From positions 1,302,001 through 1,366,000 of the forward strand of contig NZ_CP075185.1 of assembly GCF_020510685.1 (NCBI RefSeq): 64,000 nucleotides of DNA, written 5' to 3'. This document shows positions 17,553 through 27,012 of this stretch, one piece after another (the first letter of the stretch is position 1; the number at the start of each line of letters is the position of its first letter). Under the pieces are notes generated by a model. It had not been told where the DNA came from. It searched no databases and saw only the letters and a program-made list of their open reading frames with translations. The stretch comes from Dechloromonas denitrificans. Lineage in GTDB: Bacteria > Pseudomonadota > Gammaproteobacteria > Burkholderiales > Rhodocyclaceae. The translations under genes were made by a program, and so were the position numbers.

Positions 17553-18419
17553 TCAGACCTGGGTCGGCGTGCGGCCCATCGTTTCGCCCATGCGCACCGG
17601 GCCGGCCGGCGCCCAGTCCGGATTGAAGGTCAGGGCCGCTTTCGGAAAGAGCATGACGACCGTCGAACCGAGCAGGAAACGGCCCATCTCGTCGCCTTTC
17701 TGCAGGACGATGTTGCGGTCGTCGTAACGCCATTCGCGGACGACGCCCGGGCGCGGCGGATTGACCATGCCGTGCCAGACGGTAGCCATGCTGCCGACGA
17801 TGGTGGCGCCGACCAGGGTCAGCACGAAGGGACCGCTCGCCGTCTCAAAAACGCAGACGACGCGCTCGTTGCGGGCGAACAGGCCGGGTACGCCGCGCGC
17901 CGTGGTCGGATTGACCGAGAACAGCGCGCCGGGCACGTAGATCATGCGCAGCAGCTTGCCGGTGCAGGGCATGTGGATGCGGTGGTAGTCGCGCGGAGAG
18001 AGATAGAGCGTCGCGAAGCTGCCATTCTCGAATTTCTTCGCCAGCTCGCGGTCGCCGCCGACCAGCGCGGTGGTCGAATAGCTGTGGCCTTTGGCCTGGA
18101 AAATCTGGTCGCGCTCGATGGTGCCGAACTGGCTGATCGCGCCATCGACCGGGCAGAGGAAATCCGCATCGGCGAGCGGCCGGGCCCCGGCCTGCAGTGG
18201 CCGGGTGAAGAATTCGTTGAAACTCTGGTAGCCGGCGATGTCCGGATTGGCCGCTTCGGCCATGTTCACGTTGTAGCGGCGGACGAACCAGCGGATGACG
18301 CCGGTCGTCAATTTGCCAGCCTCCTTGGCGGCGAGCTTGCCGGCGAGGATGGTCAGCGCCTGTTTCGGCAGCAGATATTGGGGCAGGACGGCAAGGCGAT
18401 CGGACACAGTGGCAGCCAT
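17553..18419 (-). CDS. psd: Phosphatidylserine decarboxylase proenzyme
   Basis: A 288-residue proenzyme that makes phosphatidylethanolamine from phosphatidylserine at the membrane. The self-cleavage motif LGST is at about 250-253, producing the pyruvoyl group on Ser. Upstream motifs FNEFFTRPL, PVDGAISQ and DYHRIHMP are all conserved, including the His and Asp of the autocleavage triad. The length matches the E. coli-type enzyme. The start is ATG 18419. Confidence 0.96.
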   Translation of the reverse strand: MAATVSDRLAVLPQYLLPKQALTILAGKLAAKEAGKLTTGVIRWFVRRYNVNMAEAANPDIAGYQSFNEFFTRPLQAGARPLADADFLCPVDGAISQFGTIERDQIFQAKGHSYSTTALVGGDRELAKKFENGSFATLYLSPRDYHRIHMPCTGKLLRMIYVPGALFSVNPTTARGVPGLFARNERVVCVFETASGPFVLTLVGATIVGSMATVWHGMVNPPRPGVVREWRYDDRNIVLQKGDEMGRFLLGSTVVMLFPKAALTFNPDWAPAGPVRMGETMGRTPTQV

Positions 18420-18494
18420 GAAAACGGGAACCCGCGATTATAAGGGCTAGCCGCCCTGCATCCTACCTTCGCCCTGCCGCCGGGCGACCGGGGC

Positions 18495-18863
18495 TCAGTG
18501 CAGCGAGTAGACCCCGACCCGGTTGCCTTCGCTGTCGATGAACAGGCCGATGTGGCCGATGCCGTTGCCGAGGTCGGTCTTGGCCATGACGATCGTCCCG
18601 CCGGCCGCCGGAATGCGTTCGAGAACGGCATTGAGGTCGGCGCCGCCATCGAGGTAGATCAGCGTGCCGTTGTCGCGCGGTTCGAGCTGCGGCATGGCGA
18701 CCAGTGCACCGCTCGGGTAGGGCTCGGCGTAGGGAAAGATGGCCATGTTGCCGCCACCGCAGTGTTCTCGGCGCAGTTCGACGGCGAGGATGGTCTGGTA
18801 AAAGGTGACGGCCCGATTAAGGTCGATGGCGGGAATTTCAAACCAGCGTAGCGGATTGTCCAT
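18495..18863 (-). CDS. VOC-family (glyoxalase-like) protein
   Basis: A 122-residue vicinal-oxygen-chelate protein. ATG 18863 is chosen because AAGGA lies about eight bases before it on the minus strand and the domain starts at once (RWFEIPAIDLNRAVTFY). The C-terminal half has IGHIGLFIDSEGNRVGVYS, the end of the second beta-alpha-beta module. Such proteins bind metals or small molecules; the substrate is not evident. It is divergent from the WYL regulator at 19011, which may control it. Confidence 0.9.
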   Translation of the reverse strand: MDNPLRWFEIPAIDLNRAVTFYQTILAVELRREHCGGGNMAIFPYAEPYPSGALVAMPQLEPRDNGTLIYLDGGADLNAVLERIPAAGGTIVMAKTDLGNGIGHIGLFIDSEGNRVGVYSLH

Positions 18864-19010
18864 GATGTTTTCCTTGATGAAGTTCAGCGGCGGGGTGCCG
18901 TTGATGCCGTGCATTCTGGCCGGGGGCTCCTGACAGCATGGTGTCAGGAGGCATTGCCGGCCCTGCGAAACGGCGTGCTATGCTGAAATTCCTGTTTTCC
19001 CCGTCATGAC

Positions 19011-19706
19011 ATGCGCCCGGCCGACCGACTGTTCCAGATCATCCTGCTGCTCCGCCACGGCCGCGTCGTTACGGCCACCACGCTGGCCGAGGCGCTCGAA
19101 GTTTCCGAGCGGACCATCTACCGCGACATCGCCGATCTGGTGAAATCCGGGGCGCCGATCGACGGCGAGGCCGGCGTCGGCTATCGCCTGCGCCGTGGCT
19201 ACCAGGTGCCGCCGCTGATGTTTACCGGCGACGAGCTGGAAGCCCTGGTGGTCGGCGCCAAGTTGGTGCAGGCCTGGGGCGATTCGGCGCTGGGCAAGGC
19301 GGCGGAGCAGGCGATGGCGCGCATCGAGGCCGTTCTGCCGCGGGCGCTGGAGGAGAAGGTCGGCGCGGCGAGCCGGCGCTTCCTGGCACTCGATTGCCTG
19401 CAGCCGGCGCCGCTGCGCGAACCGATGGCGCAGTTGCGGGCCGGCATGGAAAGCGGCCGCAAGGTGCTGGTCAGCTACCGGCGGGCCGACGGCGAGCTGT
19501 CACAACGCACGCTGCTGCCGCTCGGTCTGGTTTTCTGGGGGCATTGCTGGACGCTCGGGGCCTGGTGCGAGCTGCGCCAGGCCTTCCGGACTTTCCGGGT
19601 CGATCGGATCAAGAGCGTCGAACTGCTCAGCGAAACTTTCGACGACCGGTACGGCCATCTCTGGCGCGACTACCTGAGCACGGCGCGCGGCGAGGGCGAA
19701 GCTTAG
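19011..19706 (+). CDS. YafY-type transcriptional regulator with WYL domain
   Basis: A 231-residue regulator. Residues 1-60 form a DeoR-like helix-turn-helix (LAEALEVSERTIYRDIADL), and residues about 140-220 a WYL ligand-binding domain (VLVSYRRADGE, LPLGLVFWGHCWTLGAWC, FRTFRVDRI). It is divergent from the VOC gene with a 147-base gap, the usual arrangement for a local regulator and its target. Its TAG overlaps the 3' end of rlmF by four bases. Confidence 0.92.
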   Translation: MRPADRLFQIILLLRHGRVVTATTLAEALEVSERTIYRDIADLVKSGAPIDGEAGVGYRLRRGYQVPPLMFTGDELEALVVGAKLVQAWGDSALGKAAEQAMARIEAVLPRALEEKVGAASRRFLALDCLQPAPLREPMAQLRAGMESGRKVLVSYRRADGELSQRTLLPLGLVFWGHCWTLGAWCELRQAFRTFRVDRIKSVELLSETFDDRYGHLWRDYLSTARGEGEA

Positions 19707-20776
19707 TCGGTATTGCCGGCCAGCGGCAGTTCCGTCGCCGGCGTCGCGGTGGCTGGTTCGGCGCTTGTGCTGACCGGGAAGCGCGGTGCCTGGTCGGCGG
19801 TGGGTGTTGCCACCGACCAGCGTTCCTTGCGCCATTTCTCGCGTTCGCCGTTGCCGCAGAAGGTCCAGGCGACGAAGCGGCTCTGCTTCTGGCCCTGGGC
19901 CATGGCGATGGTGCGCGAGTCGACGACCCGGGCCTTTTTCAGCGCGGCTTCGATATGCACCAGGTTGTCGGCTTGCGAGACCAGGCTGGTGAACCACATC
20001 ACCCGCTTCGGAATATTGGCGCTCTGTTCGATCATGTTCTTGACGAAGGCGCGCTCGCCGCCGTTGCACCACAGTTCGGTGCCGCCGCCGCCGAAATTGA
20101 GGCGGGGCTGCTGCACCGCACCCTTCTTGGCGCCGGGCTTGTTCAGATTGTTCCACTTGCGCTGGCTGACCGCATGCACGTCATCCGGCGAATTGTGGAA
20201 TGGCGGGTTGCAGATGCTCAATTCGAAGTTTTCGCCGGAACGCAGCAGGCCGGTGAAGATGTTGTCCCACACCGGTTGGTGGCGCAGTTCGATCATGCCG
20301 GCCAACTGCTCGTTTTTGCCAAGGATCATCTGGGCATTGGCCAGCGCCGCTTCGTCGATATCGACGCCGAGGAAGTGCCAGCCGTATTCGGCGGCACCGA
20401 TCAGCGGATAGACGCAGTTGGCGCCGACGCCGATGTCGAGCACGCGGACGCCGGCGCCGGTCGGGATGACTTTCTTGTTGCAGGTGGCGAGCAGGTCGGC
20501 GGCGTGGTGGATGTAGTCGGCGCGGCCGGGAATCGGCGGGCACAGGTAGCCGGCCGGAATTTCCCAGCCCTTGATGCCGTAGTGCAGGGCGAGCAGGGCG
20601 CGGTTGAAGGCCTTGACGGCGCTCGGGTTGGCGAAATCGATGCTCGGCGTGCCCGCCTTGGTGGTGATCACGAACTTGACGAGTCCCGGCGCGACCGCTG
20701 TCAGCGCGGCGAAATCGTAGCCGGCCGCATTCTTGTTGCGGGGGTGCAGTCCGGGTTTCTGGGCGGGGGCCGTCAT
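19703..20776 (-). CDS. rlmF: 23S rRNA (adenine-1618-N6)-methyltransferase
   Basis: A 357-residue SAM-dependent methyltransferase modifying A1618 of 23S rRNA. ATG 20776 is preferred over an upstream extension because GLHPRNKNAAGYDF, the conserved family start, follows closely. SAM motif VRVLDIGVGANCVYPLIG and the N6-adenine catalytic motif NPPF (in SICNPPFHNS) are present. The last 30 or so residues are a Pro/Thr/Ala-rich tail beyond the family core. It runs convergent to the WYL gene with a 4-base overlap. Confidence 0.94.
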   Translation of the reverse strand: MTAPAQKPGLHPRNKNAAGYDFAALTAVAPGLVKFVITTKAGTPSIDFANPSAVKAFNRALLALHYGIKGWEIPAGYLCPPIPGRADYIHHAADLLATCNKKVIPTGAGVRVLDIGVGANCVYPLIGAAEYGWHFLGVDIDEAALANAQMILGKNEQLAGMIELRHQPVWDNIFTGLLRSGENFELSICNPPFHNSPDDVHAVSQRKWNNLNKPGAKKGAVQQPRLNFGGGGTELWCNGGERAFVKNMIEQSANIPKRVMWFTSLVSQADNLVHIEAALKKARVVDSRTIAMAQGQKQSRFVAWTFCGNGEREKWRKERWSVATPTADQAPRFPVSTSAEPATATPATELPLAGNTD

Positions 20777-20949
20777 TGCGTTTTTCCGATTTTTGGGGAG
20801 GGGGCGGAGTATCCCACGGAATGATTGTCGCAAGAACGACAAAGCCCGTTTTGCGGCAAGTTATTGTTTGAAAGCGGTTTTCGCCGCGTAATCCGCTCGG
20901 CATGGAATTCGCTGAAGGTCAGGCAACGATGCTCAAGGGAGTGACCAGC

Positions 20950-22647
20950 ATGAAGTTGCAAATCGAGCGGCCGCACATCGCCGCGATGATCGAGGCCTTT
21001 CCGCGGCTGGCTTTCGTGCAGGAGCAGTTGCGCTTCGGCAACAAGGTCGAATTGGCGTTCAACCTGCTGAGCGACGAGGAACTCGATTTTCTCCGCGGCC
21101 TGTATGCCGATGGCGGCCCGGAATTGCGCGCCCGTGCCGCGCAGATCGCCACGCTGCAGAAAGCCCTGCACGATGTCGGCACCCGGTTTGCAGCCGAAGA
21201 CCTGGAAATGCTGGTCCCGGCCATCGCCCGTTATTTGGCGGAAGACTCGAGCCGCGGCTGGGTGTTTTCCGCCCACATCACCGGCAAGCCGCTGGCCTAC
21301 GTCGTGACCCGGCTCGACTTCACGCCGCCGTCGGACGAGGAAACCGGCAAGGTCTTCATCGAATTGAAGGCCAACGCCAAGGCGCGGCTGGCCACGGCGA
21401 CGCTGCGCATTGCCGGGCCGGATGTGGCCGGCCGGACGGTGGCCGAAATCTTCGCCGCCAAGGGCTTCGTCAAGGAAACGCCGGCCCTGCTCAAAAGCTA
21501 CGATGAAACGGCGGCGCGCTATTTCGACTGGCGGGCGCAGTACGGCGCGCAATTCTCCGGTTCGGGCGTCGGCTACTTTGCCGAGAACCCGACGGCGACG
21601 CATCGCGATACCGATTATTCGCGCAAGGACCTGATCATCCTGTCGTCGACCGGCTCGGCGGCTCGCCTGGTGAACGACGAGAGCATTCTCGGCGAACGGG
21701 TGCTGGCGCTCGATCCGACCGGCGACATCATGTGCAAGTTCGTCCGCCGGATCGCCCGCAATTCGCGGCTGTCCGGCAAGGACGAAGCCGAGGTCGAGGC
21801 GACCCAGGCGACGCTGCCGAAGGGTATGTTCACCGAACTGCCAGTGCATTTCTACATGCTGATGTTCCACCTCGAACTGCACCATTACCTGTGGGTGCAT
21901 GTCGACGACATGCAGCCCTATCGTTACCAGCCGGAACTCAAGGACAAGCTGGTGCTGCCGCCCGAGCAGACCGACCTGATCGACATCCTGACCGCCGAGA
22001 TGGACGTGCTGATGGACGACATCGTCGCCGGCAAGTCGGGCGGCACCACCGTGCTCTGTGCCGGGCCGGCCGGGGTTGGCAAGACGCTGACCGCCGAGGT
22101 GTACTCGGAAATCATCAAGCGGCCGCTTTACCGCGTGCATTCCGGGCAGTTGGGGCTGAACGTCGCGGCGATGGAAACGGCGCTCAAGGAAGTGCTGACC
22201 CGTGCCCAGCGCTGGGGCGCAGTGATGCTGATCGACGAGGCCGATGTTTACATCAAGAAGCGTGACGACAACATCACGATGAATGCCGTGGTCGGCGTCT
22301 TTCTGCGTGTGCTGGAATATTTCAACGGGCTGTTGTTCCTGACCACCAACCGGGTCGACGATATCGACGAGGCGATCGTTTCGCGCTGCATCGCGTTGAT
22401 CAAGTTCCATCCGCCGGGGCGTGAAGATCGCCGACGAATCTGGGGCGTGATGACCGAGCAGTTCGGCCTGCTGATCGAACCCGACTTGCTCGAACGCCTG
22501 CCGGATATCTTTCCCGAAGCTACCGGCCGCGACATCAAGGGGCTGGCCAAGCTGGTGACCAAATACTGCAATCAGAAAGCGCTGCCGCCGACGGTCGACG
22601 TTTTCCGGCGCTGTTCGATCTTTCGCGGTATGGAAGTGGCTGCCTGA
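20950..22647 (+). CDS. AAA+ ATPase with uncharacterised N-terminal region
   Basis: A 565-residue protein. ATG 20950 is chosen over 20902 and 20929 because AAGGGAG lies about nine bases upstream. The first 330 residues form an uncharacterised region with a helical start and a beta-rich middle. The AAA+ module follows: Walker A GPAGVGKT at 372-379, Walker B VMLIDEAD near 423-430, sensor-1 TTN in LFLTTNRVDDID and an arginine-finger region (VSRC). The ATPase core resembles 26S/FtsH-like AAA domains, but no protease or membrane helix is attached. Partner unknown. It stands alone between two minus-strand groups and ends one base before the UPF0178 gene. Confidence 0.87.
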   Translation: MKLQIERPHIAAMIEAFPRLAFVQEQLRFGNKVELAFNLLSDEELDFLRGLYADGGPELRARAAQIATLQKALHDVGTRFAAEDLEMLVPAIARYLAEDSSRGWVFSAHITGKPLAYVVTRLDFTPPSDEETGKVFIELKANAKARLATATLRIAGPDVAGRTVAEIFAAKGFVKETPALLKSYDETAARYFDWRAQYGAQFSGSGVGYFAENPTATHRDTDYSRKDLIILSSTGSAARLVNDESILGERVLALDPTGDIMCKFVRRIARNSRLSGKDEAEVEATQATLPKGMFTELPVHFYMLMFHLELHHYLWVHVDDMQPYRYQPELKDKLVLPPEQTDLIDILTAEMDVLMDDIVAGKSGGTTVLCAGPAGVGKTLTAEVYSEIIKRPLYRVHSGQLGLNVAAMETALKEVLTRAQRWGAVMLIDEADVYIKKRDDNITMNAVVGVFLRVLEYFNGLLFLTTNRVDDIDEAIVSRCIALIKFHPPGREDRRRIWGVMTEQFGLLIEPDLLERLPDIFPEATGRDIKGLAKLVTKYCNQKALPPTVDVFRRCSIFRGMEVAA

Positions 22648-23100
22648 TTACTGGCCGGCGTATTTCGCCAGAAAACGGTCGAGCGCATTGCCGAAGGCTT
22701 GCCGGTCGGCCTGGCCGAGCGCCGCCGGACCGCCGGTTTCGATGCCGGCACTGCGCAGTTCTTCCATGAAGTTGCGCATGGTCAGGCGTTCCTGGATGTT
22801 GGCCGTGGTGTACAGCTCGCCGCGCGGATTCAACGCATGGGCACCACGCGCGATGACGCCCGAGGCGAGCGGGATGTCGGCAGTGACGACGAGATCGCCC
22901 GGGGCGAGCTGGTCGACGATATGGCGATCGGCGACATCGAAGCCGGAAGGCACCTGGATGGCGCGGATGTAACGCGACGGCGGCGTCCGCAACATCTGGT
23001 TGGCGACCAGGATGGTCGGGATTTTCAGCCGCTCGGCGGCGCGAAAGATGATTTCCTTGATGACGCCGGGGCAGGCGTCGGCATCGACCCAGATCTGCAT
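22648..23100 (-). CDS. UPF0178 (YaiI/YqxD) family protein, PIN-like
   Basis: A 150-residue protein. ATG 23100 gives the family start [18 protein letters not shown], an acidic PIN-nuclease-like motif. Further signatures are [23 protein letters not shown] and the C-terminal [13 protein letters not shown]. The biochemical function of the family is not established. The start overlaps the TGA of the NnrS gene (TGATG), so both are translated from one message. Confidence 0.93.
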   Translation of the reverse strand: MQIWVDADACPGVIKEIIFRAAERLKIPTILVANQMLRTPPSRYIRAIQVPSGFDVADRHIVDQLAPGDLVVTADIPLASGVIARGAHALNPRGELYTTANIQERLTMRNFMEELRSAGIETGGPAALGQADRQAFGNALDRFLAKYAGQ

Positions 23101-24260
23101 CAGTGCTCCTTGCCGTCCAGGCGGGCCTGGAAAAGAATCGGAATATAACGCCAGCCGAGGATGCCGAAGCAGGCCAGCCAGCAGGCGGCCGACAATTGTA
23201 TCCACAGCAGGTAGCCGGCCGGGTAGATCTGCGGCACGACGACGCGGACCAGCAGGGCGGCCAGCATGATGTACAGTGCCAGCTTGTCGAGCCGGTCGAA
23301 AACCACCTTGCGCCCGGTGTGGCCCTTGGAAATGCGGATGATCATCGCCGGAATGACCGTGCCCATCGCGCCGAAAGTGAATAGATGGACGGACAGTGAG
23401 CCGATCCAGACGAACTGCCAGACATGCCCGAGCGCCTCGATCAGCAACTGGCCGACGATGGCCAGATAGCCGACGTACATGATGCCGATGTCGATCCGTT
23501 TACAGGCCAGTTGCGGTTTCCAGAACACGAAGCGGATGCCGAGCAGAATCGCCAGCGCGAAGGCGATTGCCGCGGTCAATGGCCGGGGCAAGGCGAATTC
23601 GACGACCAGCAGCAGGCCGAGCAGCTTGATCGGCATGTCCAGTTTCGGCTGGCGCAGGATGTTGGCCTGGAAGGCGGCTTTCATGAAACCGGTCAGGGTA
23701 CGTTCGAGCATCACCAGCAAGGCCAGCCGGAACAGGCCGATGGCCATGCTGTAGCCGGCCGGGAAATCGTTGCCGTAGAGCATCAGGTATTTGGCGACCA
23801 GGAAGGCCGGCAGCAACACTAGGAAAAATACGTTGTCGCGATAGCTGTCGCGGGCGCGGTGGCGGATCAGCGTCCACAGCAGCATGGCGACGATGCTGCC
23901 GAGAAACAGATTGTTGGCGATTGCCGGCAACGGCGCCGGCCAGTTGCCGCCAAAGCTCATGCCGATTCGCTCGAGGATCCAGGTCCCGGCCAGCAGCATC
24001 AGCGCCGGCCCATGGTAGCCGCGAATATTTACCCAGTTCTTGGTCGAGGTCAGCAGAAAGCCGCCGAGCACTGCCCAGCCGAAGCCGAAAAACATTTCGT
24101 GGGCGTGCCACTGAACGGCGGTGAAGGTGGCGGCCGGGGCCGGCATCAAGCCGCTGAAGATCAGTGCCCAGGCGACCGGTAGGCTCATTCCGGCCAGGCA
24201 GGCCAGCGCGAAAAACGGACGAAAGCCGACCAGCCAGAGGGGGTGGTTGATGAAGCGCAT
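23100..24260 (-). CDS. NnrS family membrane protein
   Basis: A 386-residue polytopic inner-membrane protein with about twelve hydrophobic helices. ATG 24260 has AAAGG upstream on the minus strand. The family motif [20 protein letters not shown] (about 47-66) carries the conserved histidines; LGWRYIP lies near the C-terminus. NnrS proteins are associated with tolerance to nitric oxide and nitrosative stress in denitrifiers. No other denitrification gene is in this window; the divergent neighbour is a nitronate monooxygenase-like gene, a plausible but unproven link through nitrogen oxides. Confidence 0.9.
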   Translation of the reverse strand: MRFINHPLWLVGFRPFFALACLAGMSLPVAWALIFSGLMPAPAATFTAVQWHAHEMFFGFGWAVLGGFLLTSTKNWVNIRGYHGPALMLLAGTWILERIGMSFGGNWPAPLPAIANNLFLGSIVAMLLWTLIRHRARDSYRDNVFFLVLLPAFLVAKYLMLYGNDFPAGYSMAIGLFRLALLVMLERTLTGFMKAAFQANILRQPKLDMPIKLLGLLLVVEFALPRPLTAAIAFALAILLGIRFVFWKPQLACKRIDIGIMYVGYLAIVGQLLIEALGHVWQFVWIGSLSVHLFTFGAMGTVIPAMIIRISKGHTGRKVVFDRLDKLALYIMLAALLVRVVVPQIYPAGYLLWIQLSAACWLACFGILGWRYIPILFQARLDGKEH

Positions 24261-24438
24261 GGCGAACCTTTCACGGCGACTGGTGTTCAAAGCAGCAAGT
24301 CTAGCGATGTCCGGTGCGTGTCGACTTGATTTATCCCAGAGCGGGCAAGCAAGAAGCCCTACATTCGCGTAAAATTCTGCCCTTAGCCATAGTTACGATT
24401 GCGCAATCCGGGCCTGGCTACTTTCCTGAAGGATGAAG

Positions 24439-25695
24439 ATGAAGCGTGTGGATGATTTCCGCTTGCGGCTTGGCAAGCATGAACTTGTGCCGATCATGAT
24501 CGGCGGCATGGGTGTTGATATTTCGACCGCCGATCTGGCTTTGGAGGCGGCCCGTCTGGGCGGCGTCGGCCACATTTCCGACGCGATGATCAAGACCGTT
24601 GCCGACCGGCGCTACGACACCAAGTTCGTCAAGGAAAAGCTCGCGATCTACAAGTACAACGTCAAGAACGAAGACAAGTCCGTGGTCAAGTTCGACCTCG
24701 GCAAGCTGGTTGAAGCCACCCGCCTGCACGTTCAGGGCACCATGGAGCGCAAGCAGGGTTCAGGGCTGGTCTTCATCAACTGCATGGAAAAGCTGACCAT
24801 GAATGCGCCGAAAGAGACGCTCAAGGTTCGCATGAATGCGGCGCTCGATGCCGGCATCGACGGCATCACGCTGGCTGCCGGTTTGCACCTCGGCTCTTTC
24901 GCGCTGATCGAGGATCACCCGCGCTTCCGCGATGCCAAGCTGGGCATCATCGTGTCGTCGCTGCGGGCGCTGCAACTGTTCCTGAAGAAGAGTGCCCGGA
25001 CCAACCGCATGCCCGACTATATCGTGGTCGAAGGCCCGCTGGCCGGCGGTCACCTCGGTTTCGGCATGGACTGGGCGCAGTACGATCTGGCGACCATCAT
25101 CGCCGAAGTCGTCAAGTACCTGCGGGACGAGCATCTGGACATTCCGGTGATTGCCGCCGGCGGCATCTTTACCGGTAGCGATGCCACCGGTTTTCTCGAA
25201 CACGGTGCTGCCGCCGTCCAGGTGGCGACGCGGTTTACCGTCGCCAAGGAATGCGGCCTGCCGGAAAAGGTCCAGCAGGAATATTTCAAGGCCAGCGAAG
25301 ACGATATCGAAGTCAATCAGATATCCCCGACCGGCTATCCGATGCGCATGCTCAAGGGCAGCCCGGCGATCGGCGATGGCATCCGCCCGAATTGCGAGGC
25401 GTATGGCTACCTGCTCGACGCCAATGGCAAGTGCGCCTATGTCACGGCCTACAACCGCGAAGTGCTGGCCCATCCGGAGGCGCGCAAGGTGACGGTGATG
25501 GACAAGACCTGTCTGTGTACCCACATGCGCAATTTCGACCTGTGGACCTGTGGTCAATTGACCTACCGTCTGAAGGACACGACGCATCGTCTGGCCGACG
25601 GCAGCTATCAGCTCCTGTCGGCCGAGCATATCTTCAAGGACTACCAGTTCAGTGTCGATCAGAAGGTGGCGTTGCCGGAGGCGCAGGTCGCCTGA
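24439..25695 (+). CDS. Nitronate monooxygenase-like FMN-dependent enzyme
   Basis: A 418-residue flavoprotein of the 2-nitropropane dioxygenase/nitronate monooxygenase family. ATG 24439 is favoured over 24433, since GAAGG would lie too close to the latter. Family features are PIMIGGMGVDIS at the start, VVEGPLAGGHLGF (FMN loop), VIAAGGIFTG and HGAAAVQVATRF (phosphate binding). Beyond the TIM barrel, a C-terminal extension holds a Cys-rich patch, TCLCTHMRNFDLWTCG. The precise substrate is not clear; enoyl reductase FabK and other relatives share the fold. An intrinsic terminator follows. Confidence 0.86.
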   Translation: MKRVDDFRLRLGKHELVPIMIGGMGVDISTADLALEAARLGGVGHISDAMIKTVADRRYDTKFVKEKLAIYKYNVKNEDKSVVKFDLGKLVEATRLHVQGTMERKQGSGLVFINCMEKLTMNAPKETLKVRMNAALDAGIDGITLAAGLHLGSFALIEDHPRFRDAKLGIIVSSLRALQLFLKKSARTNRMPDYIVVEGPLAGGHLGFGMDWAQYDLATIIAEVVKYLRDEHLDIPVIAAGGIFTGSDATGFLEHGAAAVQVATRFTVAKECGLPEKVQQEYFKASEDDIEVNQISPTGYPMRMLKGSPAIGDGIRPNCEAYGYLLDANGKCAYVTAYNREVLAHPEARKVTVMDKTCLCTHMRNFDLWTCGQLTYRLKDTTHRLADGSYQLLSAEHIFKDYQFSVDQKVALPEAQVA

Positions 25696-25715
25696 GTCGG
25701 GGATTTGAGAAAAAT

Positions 25716-25749
25716 AAAAACCCGGCTGCGTTGATGTCGGGTTTTTTCT
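25716..25749 (+). terminator. Intrinsic terminator after the nitronate monooxygenase-like gene
   Basis: AAAAACCCG (25716-25724) pairs with CGGGTTTTT (25738-25746) around a 13-base loop, and a T run continues to 25747. It lies 20 bases after the stop codon. Confidence 0.8.
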
Positions 25750-25757
25750 TGGGGGTT

Positions 25758-27008
25758 GTGATTCGTACGTTATTGGCAGCGGCTTGTCAGCGAGCGCGTC
25801 GGGGGCGCGGGGTGTTGTACGCCATCGTGGCGGGCATCGGCTTTGCCTTCTTTTCCGCCGGTGTCCGGGCCGACCATGAGGATGGGCATTCGCAAGCGCT
25901 GACCGTCCACGGCTTCGGTACGCTCGGGGTGGCGCGCACGACCAGCGAAGAGGTCGAATTCGTCCGCGACATCTCGCAGCCGCGCGGGGCGCGGACGCAG
26001 TGGGACGGGCGGGTCGATAGCGTGCTCGGCCTGCAGGCCAACTGGCGCATCATTCCCGGGCTGGAGGCCGTGGTCCAGGGGGTTAGCCGTTATCGCTACG
26101 ACCGGACCTTTACGCCGGATATTGCCTGGGCTTATCTCAAATACGATCCGACGCCAACGCTCAGTTTGCGGGCTGGGCGGCTGGGCACGGAATTTTTCAT
26201 GCTGGCCGATTCCCGTCAGGTCGGTTATTCCTTCCTGACGGTCCGCCCGCTTGGCGATTATTTCTGGTATCTGCCCTTTTCCAGCATTGACGGCGCCGAT
26301 GTCGCCCTGACCGTGCCGCTTGGCGACAACGTGTTGCGCGGCAAGCTCTATTACGGCATTTCCGACGGCAATATTCCGTTGGCCGATCAGCAATGGAAGC
26401 TGGATGGCTCGCCGATGGTCGGCGGATACCTGGATTACCAGCTTGCGGCGTGGCAGTTCCGTCTCGGTTACGCCAATATCAAATTCCATAACAGCCTGCC
26501 GATAGCGCGGGATTTTTATGCCATTCCGGCTGCCCAGTTTTCGCCGGCCGACGTCCGTGCCTCGCTCGACTATCTCGAAACCGCCGGCACGCGCAGCCAC
26601 TATTACTCGTTCGGCGTTGTTTACGATGATGGTCCGTGGCAGTTCCAGTTGATGCTCAACCATGTCGAGCAGGGCAGCAACGCTTTCCAGAGTTCCGATG
26701 CCGGCTATCTCCTGGCCGGCTATCGGATCGGCCCGGTGACGCCTTATCTGGGCTATTCACGGGTCGAGTCAAAGCGGCGCGGGAATACCATGAACCCGGC
26801 GGTGGCGCACGTCATGGCCGATTCCGCGTCCGATCAGAAAACGGCGATAGTCGGCGCCCGCTGGGATGTGGCGCGCAACGTCGCCCTCAAGGCGCAGTGG
26901 GATGCCATTCGTGGCGATGCCCGGTCGATTTTTCCCTACCGTCGCGAAACAGGCGAGTGGCCAGGCAGAATGGATGTATTTTCGCTGACCATGGATTTTG
27001 TTTTTTAA
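25758..27008 (+). CDS. Porin-like outer membrane beta-barrel protein
   Basis: A 416-residue exported protein. The start is uncertain; GTG 25758 gives a basic N-region (QRARRGRG), a hydrophobic core and a cleavage site after FFSAGVRA, a good signal peptide, whereas the in-frame ATG 25734 lies inside the terminator. The mature protein has alternating aromatic beta-strands (YLKYDPTPTLSLRAGRLG, YLDYQLAAWQFRLGYANI, YLLAGYRIGPVTPYLGYS) and ends in FVF, an outer-membrane barrel signature. The substrate is unknown. The next gene, five bases on, encodes a periplasmic PstS-like protein, so the two may act together. Confidence 0.82.
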   Translation: MIRTLLAAACQRARRGRGVLYAIVAGIGFAFFSAGVRADHEDGHSQALTVHGFGTLGVARTTSEEVEFVRDISQPRGARTQWDGRVDSVLGLQANWRIIPGLEAVVQGVSRYRYDRTFTPDIAWAYLKYDPTPTLSLRAGRLGTEFFMLADSRQVGYSFLTVRPLGDYFWYLPFSSIDGADVALTVPLGDNVLRGKLYYGISDGNIPLADQQWKLDGSPMVGGYLDYQLAAWQFRLGYANIKFHNSLPIARDFYAIPAAQFSPADVRASLDYLETAGTRSHYYSFGVVYDDGPWQFQLMLNHVEQGSNAFQSSDAGYLLAGYRIGPVTPYLGYSRVESKRRGNTMNPAVAHVMADSASDQKTAIVGARWDVARNVALKAQWDAIRGDARSIFPYRRETGEWPGRMDVFSLTMDFVF

Positions 27009-27012
27009 AACG

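Noticed and set aside
24300..24345. An FNR/Nnr-like half site (TTGAT) in the NnrS upstream region
   Set aside because: Only one half matches; the opposite half TCCCA is too far from ATCAA to claim an operator.
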